Shown here in pieces: positions 40,644 through 49,634 of a stretch of DNA of 64,000 nucleotides. The stretch lies in assembly GCA_944324645.1 (NCBI GenBank), contig CALUXB010000002.1, positions 186,001 through 250,000 on the forward strand, written 5' to 3'. The notes under the pieces are model-generated. The model was not told the DNA's origin, made no database searches, and worked only from the letters and a program-made list of their open reading frames with translations. Each line of letters begins with the position of its first letter. Position 1 is the first letter of the stretch. This stretch comes from an uncultured Elusimicrobiales bacterium (lineage in GTDB: Bacteria; Elusimicrobiota; Elusimicrobia; Elusimicrobiales; Elusimicrobiaceae). The translations under genes and the position numbers were made by a program.

Positions 40644-43600
40644 TTACTGAGCTAAGCCAGGTGCCGGTGAGTGCGCCGCCAAATTGGCCTGTATATCCGT
40701 CAAGGAAGGCAGCGGATGCGCCAACAGGCTTTCCTTTTTCTCCTCTGAAACAATATCTGCCTGTTCCCGTTCTCTGGCCGCTTCTTCAATATCTTTCTGA
40801 TGTTCTTGGTAACGTTTGATTTTGAAATCAAAACGTCCGTAGCGACCCTCTTCCCGTTCTTCTTGGAAAGAGTTAATCAGTGGGAGCGGGTTAAAAGAGG
40901 CCGGGCCATCCACCACAAACTTAGCAGCACCCCAGGTCCGCACCAGCTGCGGCAAAGAGGTCTTAATACCCAAGCTGCCGGAAGCAAACGCAAAACTTAA
41001 GGCTAAGGAACCCAGCGGAATCCAAATAGAAGAGAGGGGGCCTTTGCCATCGCTGACGCCCTGCGCTACTTCCCGGTCCACATAAGAGCTTTGCACCAAA
41101 GGCACCGCCGCTAACCCCAGCTGAGACCAAGAGAAGCCCGTCATCGTGATATCTTTTAATTCTTTGGCACGCTGCGCAGCGACCGCCGGAGGAAGCCCTT
41201 TTACCAGCTGGGTAACCGCTTTGCCCGAGCCAATTTTAATATTGGCCAGTTTCTGCAGCGACTGGGTTACGTTAGCAGTACCCAAGCCCATCAAAGCAAT
41301 ACCTAATAACATATCCCTTGCGCTGGGGTCAGAAGACATACCATATTTCATCAACAACAAACCACCTGTTGCGTTCATCGCATAAGACAGCGCTAACATC
41401 GTTTTATATTCAACGGCCGGTTTAAGCGGGTTAGAGAACGATTTAAGCAGTTTCGGAGCAAAGAAGCGCGCCGTGAACGGTAACGCCGCCACGGAAAGCC
41501 CCGTCAACATAGCAATTAAGTTGCTGCGGTTGCCCGGCACAGAGTTTTTTACAAACTCGCGGCTTTCATAGAACGGACGGAACGACTGGCTGGAAGCTTT
41601 ACTAAATGCAGCAGCCTCAAAACCTGTAAAGAAAAACGCCGCAACAGACAAGGGCAATACGTCCCAATCTCCCATTGTTTTCCAAGAGCGTGCCATTTCG
41701 CGCCAGAAATGCGTTTTTTGCCCCGCGTTCACCGCAGCGGAACGACCAATATACGGCGAGATGCGCGCACTTGTTAAATAGCCCAACACCGCCAGAGTTC
41801 CCAGGGTTAATACCGGGAAGGCAGCGGAAAAATCTGTGCTCGGCTTGGCAAGCTCTTCTTTAGAAAGAGTCTTGCCCGTTATTTTGGGAGCGGCGGACAG
41901 TTTGATTGCTGTATAAATCCAGGACGGAGCCAAGAGCACCACAGAGCCTAAGTTCTTAAACATCATACTCTGCAGCAGGCTGCCGCCGCCGCCCATTGTA
42001 TCAATCAAAATATTCAGGCCGGAGCGGCTTAATGCAGAAGAAACACCAATAGCCGCGCCCGATATAAACAGCGGCCAAATTGGCGGCAGATGAGCTTTAT
42101 CCAGCTGGCCATTAAAGCCCATAGCCCACGTAAAGGCCAAACCGCCGGCTACTGTGGCCAAGGCTGTCTGCACAACACGCAACGCACCAAAACGCATCAC
42201 AAGAGGAGCCAAAGAAGGAGCCAACATAGAAGGCAAATACGGAAAGGCCAAAGAAATCAAGGTTTTATCCGTATCTGTAATCCGGTCTTTATACGTAGTT
42301 TCTAATGGAGCAATCAACCCCACGGAAGCAGAGCTTAAGCTCAAACCCGTAGAAATATACAGAGGCAATATTTTCTTGCGGCCGGTGTTAACCGTCAGAC
42401 GCAGAGGCTCTGCAAGGGGTGCATTAGAAGCTACCTTTACAAACGGATTTAACTGCCGTTTGGGCAAGCTGAAATAGAACAATTTATCATTGACCAGTTT
42501 ATCGCCTTGGAACAAACGCAGCTGATTATCCGTACCTAATACAAAACGACTGCCGTTTAATTTCAAACGGGTGTCTGCCATAACTTCTAACGGCACCACC
42601 ACACTTTCCCCATTGGCAGCTTCTAAATAAACGGGGATTTTTTGAGAAAATACTTTAGTTTGGGGCCGGCTGTTAGCCAGCAGATTTCCTAACCTGTTAG
42701 ATCTAACTTTAGTTCCTGTCCGAGCTATCTCGCCATTGATTTCCAATGCACGTTGGAAAGCTTTGGCGTTTTGATACACATTCAGTTTCAATGTCAACGG
42801 TTCAGCCAGGCCAGCCTCCATCGTTCCACGGACCAAGTTGGGCATACCAGCAGTGGGAACCACCAATTTAAAGCGGCTTAAATCTACCGGCTTGCCTATA
42901 CCATCAGACATCCCCAAGAAATAAGTGCCGTTTCTCTGCGTCAGCATTACCCGCTGATAGCGGTTTGCTTCCACGCCTTTAACGCCCAAATCTACTCTAA
43001 ACTCAATGGGCAGCATTTTATCTGCGCCTTGTGGGTCAAACAACGCACTTTTGAGCGTCTTATACGAAAGTTTCGGAGCATTATATTCCCGGCCGGCATA
43101 ACGGCCGATATTAGCCGGAATGCTGATATTTTTATTCAACCGGATAGAAGAAGCCAACGAAGCCAGCACTTTTTCTTTCGTAAGAGGATTGAAAGAAGCC
43201 ATTATACTTTCGTTCTCTCTTAAGCCCATCAAGCTGTTGGCTAACAAATCATTATATGTGGATTTATTTTGTGCAAACAGCGTGTTGCCCAATCGGCTCC
43301 AGAAGCCGCGGTTCACATAAGCTAAACCGGCATTTTCCTGAGCCAAGTCTAACGCTTGTTTGATTTCCAAACGGCCCTGAGAAGTAGTTCCGTCCAAAAG
43401 CGGCCCCACGATGCGGCGCACTGCCGTTGGATCCACCACCCCTTTTTTGCTGATTAATGGGGTACTCTTCAAATCATATACTTTTTGCGGAACAACGATA
43501 GAGGGATCTTTGCGGATTTTGGCTGCAAAATCAAACACGCGGGCCTTATCTTCTTGGCGCATAAATCCTAAGCCCTGCTCGCGAATTTCATTAGCCAGGT

Positions 43601-45923
43601 TTTGGCGGTAGCGGAAATCGCGGTCACCCACAATACGGCGGATCCAGCCGCGCTGGCTGGCGAACCGAACATTGGTTTTTTCTGTCGCCGTATTAAGAGC
43701 TTGCTGCAAACCATTAATGGATTTAGAGATGCTTGCATTATCACCTAAAGCAGAAGAAATGCTCTTCGCATCCAGTGCAAATGCCCCCGTTTCTGCGGAA
43801 AACTTAGCAGTACCTAATGCCGCCTCAGCAAAAGTCGGAACAGAAATTCCGTGCGGAGCTTTTACCAGCGGCTCAACCTGAGTAAATTGAGGCAACAAGC
43901 CCTGTACAGAACCCGCTATTCCCCCTTTAATACGCGCCGGCAAACGGCGGTTGATTTTGGTTAAAGCACGGGCGGCTTTCATTCTCCATAAGACCGACAC
44001 GCGGGAAGCCGTTGCCACGCCGCTGCGGGCCATTTTAGTGGTTATATACACAGCTCGTCCCAAATTGACCGCTTTTACCCCCAGCGAAACTACATCAAAA
44101 GCCAATCTGACCAATATCGCAATATCGGCCACCGTGCCGACTATCAACCACACCTTTCCTCGGTGTTGCCGACGTTGTTTCGCTTTATATTCTTCGCTGC
44201 CTATATCATAAGACAGCAGGCGGGAAGATTCTTTTATATTTTGCTGTCCGTTAGTACTTTCATTAAAGAAAGTAAAAAGTTTATGGTCCAAAAACCATTG
44301 GTTATTGGCATCCAAATCCCCCATATCACGCAAATATAAATTGCGTACGATAGCCTCCGGAATGCTTAAGCCAATAGAATCGGCGTAGGCATTCATTTGA
44401 TCAACATTGTTTTTTTGCAAATACCGCCCGCGGGCTGCTGTTTCTTCAGAAATGTAATGGGTGCCATACTGATCCATTACATAGCCCGTTTCCGTATTAA
44501 TATCTTTCGGTCCGGTATATTTGCCGCTCTTACCGCTCAAAAGAGCACCCACCAAAAATGGATACATCGCGCGGCAAGTAATGCCTACTTCGTTTTTAAA
44601 ACTCACCTTTGGATAGACCGTGCACAAATTAATACCATAATCAGTCAAAAGCTCTATGGCCGGAGCGCTGCCATCCTCTGCCAGCATATAGGCTATTTCT
44701 TCCCAGGCATTGCCCGCAGGGCTATTGCCCAGAGCCTTTACCCCTTCTGGGAAAGAAACCGGATATTGGGCCCATTTGGACGATTCACCCAAATATTGCC
44801 CGTTCATCATAATAAAGCTATTTACGATACCGGTAAAAGAGATGATGTCCAGGGCCCGGTCCCCTTCTTTGCGGGTGGCAGTTTCCAACAGCCCGCGCAC
44901 CGCGCCGTAATTCTTCATAGCCAACAAAGAGCTTACCCCGGAAATTAAGGCTGGCACGGTAAAGGAAGATTGTAAGTGCGCTTCAATAAATTCACTTATG
45001 GCAGCAGAATCTACAGAAGAGTTGCCCAAAATCCCCAAAGCGCTTAACCCCTGCAACGCGTTGGAACAATTATCCGGCTGTGTTTCACATTTTGTGCCGT
45101 TTTTTACATCTTTCAAATATAATTGATGCAACAGTTCTTTTTCTTGTTCAGAGAACAGAGTGGTATTTTTCCCCTCCGTCATTAACACAATCAAACCGAT
45201 TTCTAATAAATAAGGTTTGGCTTTAATCGGATTTTGATGATACAACTCCATCAATCTATCAATTTTATCCGCTATTATTTTGTGCCACTCTGCTTCCAGT
45301 GCAGACTGCATCTTTTGGTATTGATTTTCTGCTTCTTTAACAGCTTTAGCTTGCCAAGCATCAATTTTTGCTTCTGTAGCTGTTACTAACTGTTGGATTT
45401 TTGCATTCTCCGTTTCCAACCAAGTTTTTACTACTCTGTCAGAAACATCCGCCTTTTTGGCCTCCGCCAATTCTGTTTCAATCAAATCCCGCTGTTGCTG
45501 CTCCAACTTCTTCAGCTCTTCACGGGCAGCACGCGCTTGGCCTTCCACTTCTGCATAATATTCAGACAAAAACTGGGCGTGTTCATCTTTAGGCTCTTGT
45601 TTTTCTTCTGGGATCAAATCCGGGGGCAAAAAAGTAGCACGTAACTCCATTAATTCCTGGACAAGGGGGTCATTAAAATGTTCCGTCAGTTCTTTTTCAG
45701 CCACGGCCATAGCGGGCGTCCGAATATTGGTACTTTCACGTATAAAAGTTTGTTCGGCTTGTTTTTGGTAGGCTCTTTCAAAAGAAGCCACTCTTGCTCT
45801 GTCTTTAGCAGAAAGCGCCTGAGCCAAGGCTGGGGAAGATACATTTATTAATAAGGTAATACAAAGAAAAGAAGAAATGAGTTGTTTCAACAGATTTAAA
45901 ACTTCCGAATATTTCGGATGCAT
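40644..45923 (-). CDS. Giant secreted/MFS-like membrane protein of unknown function
   Basis: 1759 residues from ATG 45923 (AGAGAGG upstream). A signal peptide is followed by a charged coiled coil (about residues 90-230, EELKKLEQQQRDLIETELAE). A helical HEAT-like region with paired cysteines follows (about 240-540), with hydrophobic segments near 600-640 (WLIVGTVADIAILVRLAFDV). A mixed region runs from 700 to 1170. From about 1180 to 1690 roughly twelve hydrophobic segments resemble a major-facilitator fold (ILPLYISTGLSLSSASVGLI), and the tail is charged. No known family recognised. Fusion of a large exported part to a transporter-like module is unusual. Monocistronic. Confidence 0.8.
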   Translation of the reverse strand: MHPKYSEVLNLLKQLISSFLCITLLINVSSPALAQALSAKDRARVASFERAYQKQAEQTFIRESTNIRTPAMAVAEKELTEHFNDPLVQELMELRATFLPPDLIPEEKQEPKDEHAQFLSEYYAEVEGQARAAREELKKLEQQQRDLIETELAEAKKADVSDRVVKTWLETENAKIQQLVTATEAKIDAWQAKAVKEAENQYQKMQSALEAEWHKIIADKIDRLMELYHQNPIKAKPYLLEIGLIVLMTEGKNTTLFSEQEKELLHQLYLKDVKNGTKCETQPDNCSNALQGLSALGILGNSSVDSAAISEFIEAHLQSSFTVPALISGVSSLLAMKNYGAVRGLLETATRKEGDRALDIISFTGIVNSFIMMNGQYLGESSKWAQYPVSFPEGVKALGNSPAGNAWEEIAYMLAEDGSAPAIELLTDYGINLCTVYPKVSFKNEVGITCRAMYPFLVGALLSGKSGKYTGPKDINTETGYVMDQYGTHYISEETAARGRYLQKNNVDQMNAYADSIGLSIPEAIVRNLYLRDMGDLDANNQWFLDHKLFTFFNESTNGQQNIKESSRLLSYDIGSEEYKAKQRRQHRGKVWLIVGTVADIAILVRLAFDVVSLGVKAVNLGRAVYITTKMARSGVATASRVSVLWRMKAARALTKINRRLPARIKGGIAGSVQGLLPQFTQVEPLVKAPHGISVPTFAEAALGTAKFSAETGAFALDAKSISSALGDNASISKSINGLQQALNTATEKTNVRFASQRGWIRRIVGDRDFRYRQNLANEIREQGLGFMRQEDKARVFDFAAKIRKDPSIVVPQKVYDLKSTPLISKKGVVDPTAVRRIVGPLLDGTTSQGRLEIKQALDLAQENAGLAYVNRGFWSRLGNTLFAQNKSTYNDLLANSLMGLRENESIMASFNPLTKEKVLASLASSIRLNKNISIPANIGRYAGREYNAPKLSYKTLKSALFDPQGADKMLPIEFRVDLGVKGVEANRYQRVMLTQRNGTYFLGMSDGIGKPVDLSRFKLVVPTAGMPNLVRGTMEAGLAEPLTLKLNVYQNAKAFQRALEINGEIARTGTKVRSNRLGNLLANSRPQTKVFSQKIPVYLEAANGESVVVPLEVMADTRLKLNGSRFVLGTDNQLRLFQGDKLVNDKLFYFSLPKRQLNPFVKVASNAPLAEPLRLTVNTGRKKILPLYISTGLSLSSASVGLIAPLETTYKDRITDTDKTLISLAFPYLPSMLAPSLAPLVMRFGALRVVQTALATVAGGLAFTWAMGFNGQLDKAHLPPIWPLFISGAAIGVSSALSRSGLNILIDTMGGGGSLLQSMMFKNLGSVVLLAPSWIYTAIKLSAAPKITGKTLSKEELAKPSTDFSAAFPVLTLGTLAVLGYLTSARISPYIGRSAAVNAGQKTHFWREMARSWKTMGDWDVLPLSVAAFFFTGFEAAAFSKASSQSFRPFYESREFVKNSVPGNRSNLIAMLTGLSVAALPFTARFFAPKLLKSFSNPLKPAVEYKTMLALSYAMNATGGLLLMKYGMSSDPSARDMLLGIALMGLGTANVTQSLQKLANIKIGSGKAVTQLVKGLPPAVAAQRAKELKDITMTGFSWSQLGLAAVPLVQSSYVDREVAQGVSDGKGPLSSIWIPLGSLALSFAFASGSLGIKTSLPQLVRTWGAAKFVVDGPASFNPLPLINSFQEEREEGRYGRFDFKIKRYQEHQKDIEEAAREREQADIVSEEKKESLLAHPLPSLTDIQANLAAHSPAPGLAQ

Positions 45924-46069
45924 AAAAAACCTCTCTGACGGCAGAATAAAAATCCGCTCCCGTAAAAGCAAGCGACTTCTTTTTTTATTATTTCATCTTC
46001 TGTCTTTTTGCACAAGGGCCAAAAGGCCTAAAAAAAACTTAGGCCCCTACTGGGCCAAAATGAAAATGA

Positions 46070-46075
46070 TAAAAT
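46070..46075 (+). promoter_or_regulatory. -10 element of the CDF gene, leaderless type
   Basis: TAAAAT ending six bases before ATG 46082; no SD. Confidence 0.6.
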
Positions 46076-46081
46076 AAAAAT

Positions 46082-46987
46082 ATGAGCCTTTATTGTCGCG
46101 AAAAACAAGCCCGTTCCGTTACACTACAAGGACTAGCTGTCAATCTGATTTTAACGGCACTTAAATTTTTGGCCGGTATTTTCGGCCGCAGCGCCGCAAT
46201 GACGGCAGATGCCGTACATTCTCTTTCTGATACCGCCACGGACTTGGTAGTATTAGTTAGCTTGCGCTTTTCCGCCAAACCTGCCGATGAAGACCACGCC
46301 TACGGACACGGACGCTTTGAAACTTTAGCCACCGCCATTATTGCGCTGGCGTTAATAGCAGTGGGTATTAAGATTTTATTTAGCGGGGTAAATACTATCG
46401 CGTCTGTAACCCAAGGCGCCGTATTGCCGGCACCAGGCTTTATTGCTTTAGCGGCCGCCTTGGTATCCATTCTTGTAAAGGAATGGCTCTACCGCTACAC
46501 CGTACGCGCCGCCAAAAGGATTGACAGCCAAGCCTTACTGGCCAATGCGTGGCATCATCGTTCGGACGCTTTGTCTTCCATTGGTACATTGGCAGGCATT
46601 GCCGGCGCCTATTTTTTAGGTCCTAAATGGACCGTGTTGGACCCACTGGCAGCAGTCATTGTAAGCTTCTTTATTTTTGAAGCGTCTTGGCAAATTTTAA
46701 AAAATGTATGGCAAGAACTTTCAGACGGCTCTTTAGGCGCACGGGCCGAAGGGGAAATCTGCTCCCTCTGCGCCCAGGTGCCTCACGTGGTGGAGCCGCA
46801 CGAAATCAAAACCCGCCGCATCGGCCCTAACGCCGCCATTGAATTGCACATTTATGTAGCAGATGATACCCCCTTTGTACGTGTGCATGAAATTACCGAA
46901 CAGGTAGAAATCCGCCTGCGCGGGCGTTTTGGTCCGGGCACTTTTGTAACTGTACACCCGGAGCCGCTATCTTCCCGGCAGCGCTAG
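46082..46987 (+). CDS. Cation diffusion facilitator (CDF) metal exporter
   Basis: 301 residues. Six transmembrane segments; metal-site motifs ADAVHSLSDTATD in helix 2 and HHRSDALSS in helix 5; DEDHAYGHGRFE between helices 2 and 3. The cytosolic C-terminal domain ends with IELHIYVADDTPFVRVHEIT. It exports divalent metal (Zn, Fe, Mn or Co) against protons; HxxxD/HxxxD ligands fit several metals. Leaderless by position of the -10. Confidence 0.93.
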   Translation: MSLYCREKQARSVTLQGLAVNLILTALKFLAGIFGRSAAMTADAVHSLSDTATDLVVLVSLRFSAKPADEDHAYGHGRFETLATAIIALALIAVGIKILFSGVNTIASVTQGAVLPAPGFIALAAALVSILVKEWLYRYTVRAAKRIDSQALLANAWHHRSDALSSIGTLAGIAGAYFLGPKWTVLDPLAAVIVSFFIFEASWQILKNVWQELSDGSLGARAEGEICSLCAQVPHVVEPHEIKTRRIGPNAAIELHIYVADDTPFVRVHEITEQVEIRLRGRFGPGTFVTVHPEPLSSRQR

Positions 46988-47159
46988 CAGGCCGGCTATT
47001 GTCGCTGCTTATGGGGTGTGACACCTTTATTTCTACACACTAAATAAACACTATTTGCCAAACCAAGAAAAACCTTTTTTCTCCCGTTCCACGTCCCTTT
47101 GCTTTTGTCTGCCCCTGCTTTATAGGCTCTGCATCTTTCAGCCTTCTGGCGGAAAATGC

Positions 47160-47189
47160 TAAAATAAAAAAGTTCTGCCGCGGCAGAAC
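47160..47189 (+). promoter_or_regulatory. tRNA-Arg promoter with 5' palindrome
   Basis: ATGCTAAAAT (-10 at 47160-47165), then an 18-base perfect palindrome GTTCTGCCGCGGCAGAAC (47172-47189) at the predicted transcript start, 12 bases before the tRNA. Confidence 0.55.
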
Positions 47190-47201
47190 CGACTGTCTTG
47201 C

Positions 47202-47274
47202 GCCCCGTTAGCTCAACTGGATAGAGTACCGGTCTTCGGAACCGGTGGTTCGGGTTCGAATCCCGCACGGGGCA
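47202..47274 (+). tRNA. tRNA-Arg (anticodon TCG)
   Basis: 73 nt. Acceptor GCCCCGT/ACGGGGC, anticodon loop CTTCGGA between CCGGT and ACCGG, T loop TTCGAAT. Discriminator A at 47274; CCA not encoded. Confidence 0.93.
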
Positions 47275-47291
47275 CTTCTAATATGTCAAAT

Positions 47292-47322
47292 AAAAATCCC
47301 GGTTAAATATCCGGGATTTTTT
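47292..47322 (+). terminator. Terminator of tRNA-Arg
   Basis: AAATCCCGG / CCGGGATTTTTT. Confidence 0.85.
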
Positions 47323-47407
47323 CTACCTATACGCAATCAACATCCTCTTTCTTTATAAATTACCTATATTGGGCCCCGAGCGTATAAAAATCCACTCGTT
47401 GACAGAT

Positions 47408-48118
47408 TTATTTATCCATATAAATTTTTTTCTTTTTTGCTGGCAGCCGCTCCAGGCTGTAGCGCAGCATCGTGCGCGGCATATGGCGGCAGTTCTCATC
47501 TAAAAACGCACATAAAGCCGCCTCGTCTTTTTTACCTACTTCACGCAAAAGCCAGCCGGCGGCTTTGTGCATTAAGTCGTGCGGGTGGCTGCAAAACTGC
47601 CGCGCCAAATCCAGCGTAATGGCAAAATCCCCCCGCTTTACCCAATACATCGTGCCCACAATAGCCGCCCGCTGCTCCCACAAATTATGCGAACGCGCCA
47701 GACGATAAAACAGCCGACAGTCTTTGCAGCCGTACAAATACGCACCAATAATTTTATAGGCAGAAATATCAATTAAATCCCAGTTATTGCAGCGCGGCAA
47801 ATGGGCCACATAAAAATCAAAAACAGCCTGGCGCGCCTTTTCTTCTTTGCTTTTCTCAAACTGCTCCACCAACACCAAAACCGCCACGGCGCGGGCCTCG
47901 TGCCAGGGGCTGGCAAACAACCGCTCCAAATCTTCTTCCCGCGCTTGTGCGGCCCATTTTTTAGCCAGCGCGCGCGTTTGGGGCAGCGTAAGGCCCAAAA
48001 ACTGATCCCCTTCGGCATATTCGCCTTTGCCTGTTTTAAAAAAACGCTGCTGTCCGGCCGCGCGGTCCGGGTCGGCCTGCTCTTGAAGCTGTGTAAGAAT
48101 TAAATCTGCCTTTTTCAT
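47408..48118 (-). CDS. AlkD-like DNA alkylation repair protein
   Basis: 236 residues of HEAT-like helices. YAEGDQFLGLTLPQTRALAKK, LFASPWHEARAVAVLVLVEQ, CNNWDLIDISAYKIIG and LWEQRAAIVGTMYWVKRGDF are the family blocks, with the aromatic and acidic residues (W, D, R) used for non-flipping glycosylase action. It removes 3- or 7-alkylated purines. Leaderless: TAGAAT ends six bases before the ATG. Divergent from yebC, whose -10 is also GCTAGAAT. Confidence 0.92.
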   Translation of the reverse strand: MKKADLILTQLQEQADPDRAAGQQRFFKTGKGEYAEGDQFLGLTLPQTRALAKKWAAQAREEDLERLFASPWHEARAVAVLVLVEQFEKSKEEKARQAVFDFYVAHLPRCNNWDLIDISAYKIIGAYLYGCKDCRLFYRLARSHNLWEQRAAIVGTMYWVKRGDFAITLDLARQFCSHPHDLMHKAAGWLLREVGKKDEAALCAFLDENCRHMPRTMLRYSLERLPAKKKKIYMDK

Positions 48119-48124
48119 AGGTTT

Positions 48125-48130
48125 ATTCTA
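48125..48130 (-). promoter_or_regulatory. -10 element of alkD, leaderless type
   Basis: TTTGCTAGAAT on the minus strand, six bases before the ATG. Confidence 0.58.
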
Positions 48131-48203
48131 GCAAATCCCCTCCACCCCCCGCCGCACACGCCATCAACCGCTCAAGCTCTTCAACCAAGCGCAGAAAATT
48201 TGC

Positions 48204-48209
48204 TAGAAT
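48204..48209 (+). promoter_or_regulatory. -10 element of yebC
   Basis: TTTGCTAGAAT, 34 bases before the ATG, leaving room for AAGGAG. The same extended -10 as the divergent alkD promoter. Confidence 0.5.
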
Positions 48210-48243
48210 AAATTTATCTAATCTTGCAGTAAGGAGTAAACCC

Positions 48244-48999
48244 ATGGGTGGACATTCACACTGGGCCGGTATTAAACATAAAAAGGCCCTCGTAGACGCC
48301 AAAAAAGGCAAAGTATTTACCAAAATTTTAAGAGAAATCACCATCGCCGCCAAAATGAGCGGCGGTAACCCCGACCAAAACCCCCGTCTGCGCAAAGCCA
48401 TGGACGACGCACGCGCAGCCAATATGCCCTCTGATAACGTCAAACGCGCTATTATGAAAGGCACCGGGCAGCTGCCGGGTGTTTCGTACGAAGAAATCAC
48501 CTACGAAGGTTACGGCCCGGGCTCTACGGCGGTTATTGTGGAATGCACCACCGACAATAAAAACCGCACCTTTGCGGAAATCCGCAAAATTTTTACCAGC
48601 CGCGGCGGCTCTATCGGCACTTCCGGCTGTGTGTCTTATATGTTTAAGAGCAAAGGCGTTATCGTAGTAGCCAAAGATGCTATTAGCGAAGATGATTTGA
48701 TGAACCTAGCTCTGGAAGCCGGCGCCGAAGACGTTCGCACGGAAGGAGAAGCTTACGAAGTCATCACCGCGCCGGACGCCACCTTTGAAGCCGTCAAAAA
48801 GGCCATTGAAGACAAAGGCATCACCCCCGAATCGGCCGAGCTGACGATGCTGCCCGATACGGAAGTGAATATCACCGACGAACACGTGGCGGAATCTTTG
48901 CTCAATATGATTGAAGAATTAGACGACCACGACGACACGAAAAACGTCTATTCCAACTATAATATCCCCGATGATATTATGGCCAAACTGGACAAATAG
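48244..48999 (+). CDS. yebC: YebC/PmpR family protein
   Basis: 251 residues: MGGHSHWAGIKHKKALVDAK, FTKILREITIAAKMSGGNPD, MPSDNVKRAIMKGTG and YEGYGPGSTAVIVECTTDN. Long called a transcriptional regulator; family members are now also linked to translation of proline-rich sequences. It is next to ruvC, as in many bacteria. AAGGAG SD; followed by a terminator whose U-run merges with the ruvC -10. Confidence 0.96.
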   Translation: MGGHSHWAGIKHKKALVDAKKGKVFTKILREITIAAKMSGGNPDQNPRLRKAMDDARAANMPSDNVKRAIMKGTGQLPGVSYEEITYEGYGPGSTAVIVECTTDNKNRTFAEIRKIFTSRGGSIGTSGCVSYMFKSKGVIVVAKDAISEDDLMNLALEAGAEDVRTEGEAYEVITAPDATFEAVKKAIEDKGITPESAELTMLPDTEVNITDEHVAESLLNMIEELDDHDDTKNVYSNYNIPDDIMAKLDK

Positions 49000-49018
49000 T
49001 TTTTCTAACCAACCAAAA

Positions 49019-49057
49019 GCCGCCCGCAGCCTTTACAGGAAGCGGGCGGTTTTTTTA
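49019..49057 (+). terminator. Terminator of yebC
   Basis: GCCGCCCGC / GCGGGCGGT stem with TTTTTTT, running straight into TAAAAT of the ruvC promoter. Confidence 0.85.
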
Positions 49058-49061
49058 AAAT
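49056..49061 (+). promoter_or_regulatory. -10 element of ruvC, leaderless type
   Basis: TAAAAT, six bases before ATG 49068; its first T belongs to the yebC terminator U-run. Confidence 0.6.
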
Positions 49062-49067
49062 AACAGT

Positions 49068-49631
49068 ATGCAATCCGTCGTGCTGGGCATAGACCCGGGC
49101 CTGGACCGCACCGGCTGGGCTATTGTGAAACGCAACGAACGCGCCGCGCTTTCTTTGGTGGCGTGCGGGTTGATTCACACCCAAACGGGGCAAGAGCTGC
49201 CCAAACGCCTGCATTATATTTACCAAGAATTGCAAAAAATTCTCTCTGAGTATGCCCCCGACCAGGTGGCTATGGAGCAAAACTTTTTCTTAAAGCGCGC
49301 CGTTACTATGGCTAACACGGTTATGACGCGCGGCGTAATTATTCTGGCGTGTGAGCAGGCCGGCAAAACCATTTCTTTTTATCCGCCAAAACGCGTAAAG
49401 ATGATTTTATGCGGCACCGGCACCGCAGACAAAAAACAGGTACAGCGTATGGTGCAGCTGACGCTTAATTTGGACAAAAAGCCGGAGCCCGATGATGTGG
49501 CTGACGCCGTAGCCATTGGCATTTGCCACCACAAAACCGCCCCGCTAAATCAAAAAATTAATGTGCAAGCTGCCTTCTTAGAAAAAATAAAGGCGGCCAA
49601 AGCCGCCCAGTTAAAGAAATTTGGCAAATAA
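49068..49631 (+). CDS. ruvC: Crossover junction endodeoxyribonuclease RuvC
   Basis: 187 residues. LGIDPGLDRTGWAIV carries the first catalytic Asp, AMEQNFFLKRA the Glu, and PDDVADAVAIGICH the C-terminal acids. It resolves Holliday junctions moved by RuvAB. The last 54 bases, encoding the Lys/Ala-rich end EKIKAAKAAQLKKFGK, recur downstream in the pilin tandem array and contain the minus-strand terminator of pilin P6. ruvAB lie 2.2 kb away, separated by P6-P8. Confidence 0.95.
   Translation: MQSVVLGIDPGLDRTGWAIVKRNERAALSLVACGLIHTQTGQELPKRLHYIYQELQKILSEYAPDQVAMEQNFFLKRAVTMANTVMTRGVIILACEQAGKTISFYPPKRVKMILCGTGTADKKQVQRMVQLTLNLDKKPEPDDVADAVAIGICHHKTAPLNQKINVQAAFLEKIKAAKAAQLKKFGK
49581..49607 (-). 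terminator. Terminator of P6 inside the ruvC coding sequence
   Basis: On the minus strand GGCGGC-TTTG-GCCGCC followed by TTTATTTTTTC, 28 bases after the P6 stop. On the plus strand the same bases encode Lys-Ala-Ala-Lys-Ala-Ala. Confidence 0.75.
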
Positions 49632-49634
49632 AGT

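Noticed and set aside
45905-45917. CCGAATATTTCGG palindrome near the start of the giant membrane protein gene
   Set aside because: Short, inside the coding sequence of the leader peptide region, and not repeated at other genes seen here.
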